A stretch of DNA of 64,000 nt, from contig OX442316.1 in NCBI GenBank assembly GCA_949358305.1, positions 744,001 to 808,000 of the forward strand, written 5' to 3'. The number at the start of each line of letters is the position of its first letter. Position 1 is the first letter of the stretch. This DNA comes from Strigamia acuminata. Its lineage: Eukaryota > Arthropoda > Chilopoda > Geophilomorpha > Linotaeniidae. The position numbers and the translations under genes were made by a program. The notes below the pieces were generated by a model. The model was not told where the DNA came from, did not search any database, and worked only from the letters and a program-made list of their open reading frames with translations. Of the stretch, positions 61,405-64,000 are shown one piece after another.

Positions 61405-62677
61405 TGGTAGCAGAGGGTCAAAACGATCCTGTTAGGAAGTTTTGAAGAGTTGCACGACCATTTTTCAACGGTGTGAAGTCGCGAAGGTCGCGCCCGCCCA
61501 GTTCGTCGCAAAAACGAATTTTTCGGTGCGGTAATCGTCGTTGGAACGTGTGCGGAGAACTGTACGGGTACTTTCGAACTATTATTTGTGTCTTTCAACG
61601 CGAAAATAAGCGTTGTCAACGTTTTGGCGTATTACGATCAAACGACGGTCATTCTCGTGCATTACGAGTTGCGGCGAAGCCGAATTGCCGTGTGTGTGCT
61701 TCGAGACATCGTAGGATCATTTCGGGACGGTTGTGTGCTCAAATAAGCAACAACCGAGATACCAAGGACGGTAGGAACAATTGTCGATTTTATTTTTGGC
61801 GAAATAAGTCATTTTTTCAAACGAATCCACGCCCGATGAAATCCAAGATGGCGGCGGCCATCATTCATCGTGTCTGCGCTTGAACACTGACGTTTTCAAG
61901 CAGTTTTGGGATATCCAGCGCTGGAAATTAACAACGTTGGATACCATTACGATCGCGGGAAGGATAACCGACAATCGGCGGAATTTTCGAAGCGTTATTT
62001 ACGTCGCTACGACGAATTTCGAGCGACGAGCGAACGTTTATCAAACGAGACGAGTTTGCCGACAATTTCAAGAGGAAACCCTGGTTTTGCACATAGGGTG
62101 CACCAGTTGAGAGGGATTCTCCTCACATTAGCACCCCGGCGTGCGTGTGAGTTACTTCGACGGCGACGAGGTGAAATACCGTCATTTTTCCCTCGTTTTG
62201 TGCGACGTGCGCATACGAGAAGGCACGTCAGCCCATTTCCGTGCTGGATCAACGTTTTGCGACGTGGGATCTCATCACGGAAGCCACCTTCACACCGACA
62301 GTGTACATTTATTTATTATTTTGTCGTGAAACTTTGTATAGTTTTAAGGTTTTTGTTTTTTCCCTTGTTAGAATCGGTGCCACCCTACGTCCAGTCGGGC
62401 ACGTGGCACTGTATTCTTTGCTGGGCTTATTCACGGCCACCCAACCATCCCGCGAGCCTAGGTGCTACGATCGGAAGAGTTGGGGAATTGCCAGCAAAGG
62501 TTATCCAATCTCACTTATTGAGATTCCCCGGGTTGTTGCGTATATTTCGCCTTCACTTTTGGGGGTGACATTTGACCAAGTGTTGTGAATTTCAGTGAAG
62601 TGTTTGTGCGGAATAATTTCCGAAATTGTGATTTCTCCGCGCAATTTTCACCGGAATAGCATTTTTGTGTCTCTGCG
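61405..62677 (+). other. Cop4 unit-two primer site and leader
   Basis: Duplicate of 54282-55554 at an offset of 7123 bp, starting with TGGTAGCAGAGG. No gene. Confidence 0.85.
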
Positions 62678-64000
62678 ATGGCTTCTAATAGGCATGATGA
62701 CTATAAAGATGTCAAGAAACTCGACGGCACGAACTATGCAACATGGGCGGTGCAGATTCAACTTCTGCTCAAATACAACGGTGTCTGGGGCCACGTGAAC
62801 GGCACAGAGCCGAAATTGCCGGACACAGCGACGGCAAAGGAAAAAAGAGAATTTAATGTCCGGGAAGACAAAGCCATGTCTACGTTGTGCATGAGTTGCG
62901 CCGAACCGCAACAGGTTATAGCCGTTGCCTGCCCCACTGCTGCAAAAGTATGGGAGGCGTTGAAAGCGGCTTACCAGCCGACAACGAGAGCACGTCGGGC
63001 TCGTCTTCGCCGCGAATTTCTCAATTTGAAACTGCTAGAGAATGAAGAAATGTTGGTTTTCACCGGAAGAGTGGATCGGAAAGTCACAGAATTAAAAGAT
63101 GTGAAGATTGACGTCTCCGATGAGTTCCTGGCATTTCAATACTTGGACCTTTTGCCCCCACAATACGAAGCTGTGAAGCAAACTGCATATCACTGGGGCG
63201 ATGCAGAGTTCACAGCCCAAAATGTCAAAGACAGGTTGCTTGGCGAATACAATCGCCTTTATGAGCAAAACAACGAGTTTGGCGTCGTACAAAGTGCAGT
63301 AGACAACGCAAATGCATTTTTTGGGAAAAGCAACTGGAAACCTCGAGGGAAAACTTCGAATTCGGCAGGGTTTCAGCGTGGCACGTGTTTTACTTGTGGC
63401 GGAACAGGCCACTTCGCCCGCGAATGCCCCTCGCCGCCGAAACAAGGGACAGTTGCCTCTAATGTCAGCTCACCTGCCCAATCGAAACGTGGGGGTGGTC
63501 GTGGCAAAGGACGAGGAAAGAGCCAGCAAAGGGCCAATCTTACCCAAATACACACGTTTGAAGACGAACCGCTTACGTTGTATTCTGCAGTTTTGGACGA
63601 GGCCCCGGCACAACCGTTGTCTCTTGTGTCGCACGGACAATTTGACTCGCAGTGGTACGTGGACACAGGAGCAACGGACCACTTTTCCTTCAACCGGAAC
63701 TGGTTCTCCGAGTATAAGCCTTTGTCCAACTTCAGTGTGTTACAAGGAGAAGGCAAATCGAAGATCGAAGGGGTCGGCAACATTATTCTTACCTCACTTT
63801 ATGGAAACAAACAAAGGAAAATAACTTTGGAAAATGTTTATTATGCGCCGAAATTCCGCAAGAATCTAATCTCGCTAGGGCGCACCGACGAAGCGGGGTT
63901 GTGCACATTTGTCAAGAATGGGAAAATGTCGATTTATATGAACAAGATCGAGGAGCCATCGATCACGGCAGTTAGAACAAGCGATAGGCTGTATAAAGTC
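62678..64000 (+). CDS. gag-pol: Cop4 gag-pol, second unit, cut by window edge
   Basis: Same start MASNRHDDYKD, Gag, knuckle and protease WYVDTGATDH as the first unit. It runs open to the edge of the window (SDRLYKV). Whether this unit has an uninterrupted RT, unlike unit one with its solo LTR, cannot be seen. Confidence 0.93.
   Translation, partial: MASNRHDDYKDVKKLDGTNYATWAVQIQLLLKYNGVWGHVNGTEPKLPDTATAKEKREFNVREDKAMSTLCMSCAEPQQVIAVACPTAAKVWEALKAAYQPTTRARRARLRREFLNLKLLENEEMLVFTGRVDRKVTELKDVKIDVSDEFLAFQYLDLLPPQYEAVKQTAYHWGDAEFTAQNVKDRLLGEYNRLYEQNNEFGVVQSAVDNANAFFGKSNWKPRGKTSNSAGFQRGTCFTCGGTGHFARECPSPPKQGTVASNVSSPAQSKRGGGRGKGRGKSQQRANLTQIHTFEDEPLTLYSAVLDEAPAQPLSLVSHGQFDSQWYVDTGATDHFSFNRNWFSEYKPLSNFSVLQGEGKSKIEGVGNIILTSLYGNKQRKITLENVYYAPKFRKNLISLGRTDEAGLCTFVKNGKMSIYMNKIEEPSITAVRTSDRLYKV

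Larger units (their letters stand above)
26502..64000 (-). mobile_element. Ty1/copia retrotransposon Cop2, minus strand, split by three insertions
   Basis: Visible parts: 3' LTR 26502-26917, polypurine tract, pol C-terminus 26935-27061, RT/RNase H 34068-35840, integrase back to gag 49047-51261. Insertions are Cop1 (27062-34067), LX1 (35841-49046) and LX2 (51262 to beyond the window). The coding frame is in register across the first two junctions when one TSD copy is dropped. The gag N-terminus, leader and 5' LTR lie right of 64000. It is closely similar to Cop4. Confidence 0.9.
53786..64000 (+). mobile_element. Ty1/copia retrotransposon Cop4 in tandem array (LTR-internal-LTR-internal)
   Basis: LTR 53786-54279, internal region, LTR 60909-61402, then the same internal region again to the window end, offset by exactly 7123 bp. 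The second unit reads the same as the first as far as checked (leader and gag). The left flank gttta (53781-53785) is the candidate TSD. Inserted in LX2. Confidence 0.93.

Overview
The window is a eukaryotic, almost certainly animal and most likely arthropod, repeat-rich region. It holds no recognisable host gene. The evidence is GT-AG introns of about 55-70 bp, metazoan-type initiator-tRNA primer binding sites, a THAP/YqaJ DNA transposon, and Ty3/gypsy and Ty1/copia LTR retrotransposons stacked inside one another. All functions are assigned by reading motifs; nothing was searched. The element names used here (GypA, GypB, Cop1-4, LX) are local labels.

Left nest (1 to about 24.8 kb), from outside in. 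A Ty3/gypsy element GypB on the minus strand has gag at 23188-24756 and pol at about 19620-23188, and is interrupted near the pol C-terminus. The interrupting unit is an ISL2EU-type DNA transposon with a minus-strand THAP-DDE transposase (three exons, 17673-19573) and a convergent plus-strand SWIM-YqaJ nuclease gene (15301-17372). The YqaJ gene is cut inside its SWIM finger by a second gypsy element, GypA-plus (7838-15300). The gag of GypA-plus is in turn cut by an opposite-strand member of the same family, GypA-minus (1-7837). The left arms of all four lie outside the window. GypA-plus carries, in the position where env sits in errantiviruses, an intact ORF for a protein with a complete Ulp1/SENP-type (C48) cysteine-protease signature. 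This is the most unusual gene here.

Middle (24.8-26.5 kb). There is a probable GypB promoter/LTR stretch, then a degenerate tandem repeat with a period of about 175-190 bp and a 29-base T run.

Right nest (26.5-64 kb). One minus-strand copia element, Cop2, is stretched over more than 37 kb. Its RNase H region is split by complete copia element Cop1 (27062-34067, TSD TTTCA). Its integrase-RT linker is split by LX1 (35841-49046, 741-bp LTRs, 4-bp TSD), a large LTR element with no recognisable coding capacity. LX1 itself hosts complete copia element Cop3 (39294-46492, TSD TTCAC). The Cop2 gag is split by a second LX copy, LX2 (51262 onward), which hosts a plus-strand copia, Cop4. Cop4 is present as a tandem (LTR-internal-LTR-internal...) with a 7123-bp period, and its first copy carries a solo GypA-like LTR (59006-59498, TSD ATAT). 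Removing each insertion and one TSD copy puts the Cop2 reading frame back in register at both junctions where both sides are visible.

Shared themes: several LTR pairs look identical by eye, so the insertions are recent. GypA-family insertions all abut ATAT. GypA uses a canonical GGGAAAC -1 frameshift site, whereas GypB uses a TAATG stop-start overlap. YY1-like ATGGCGG motifs recur in the LTRs or leaders of otherwise unrelated families.
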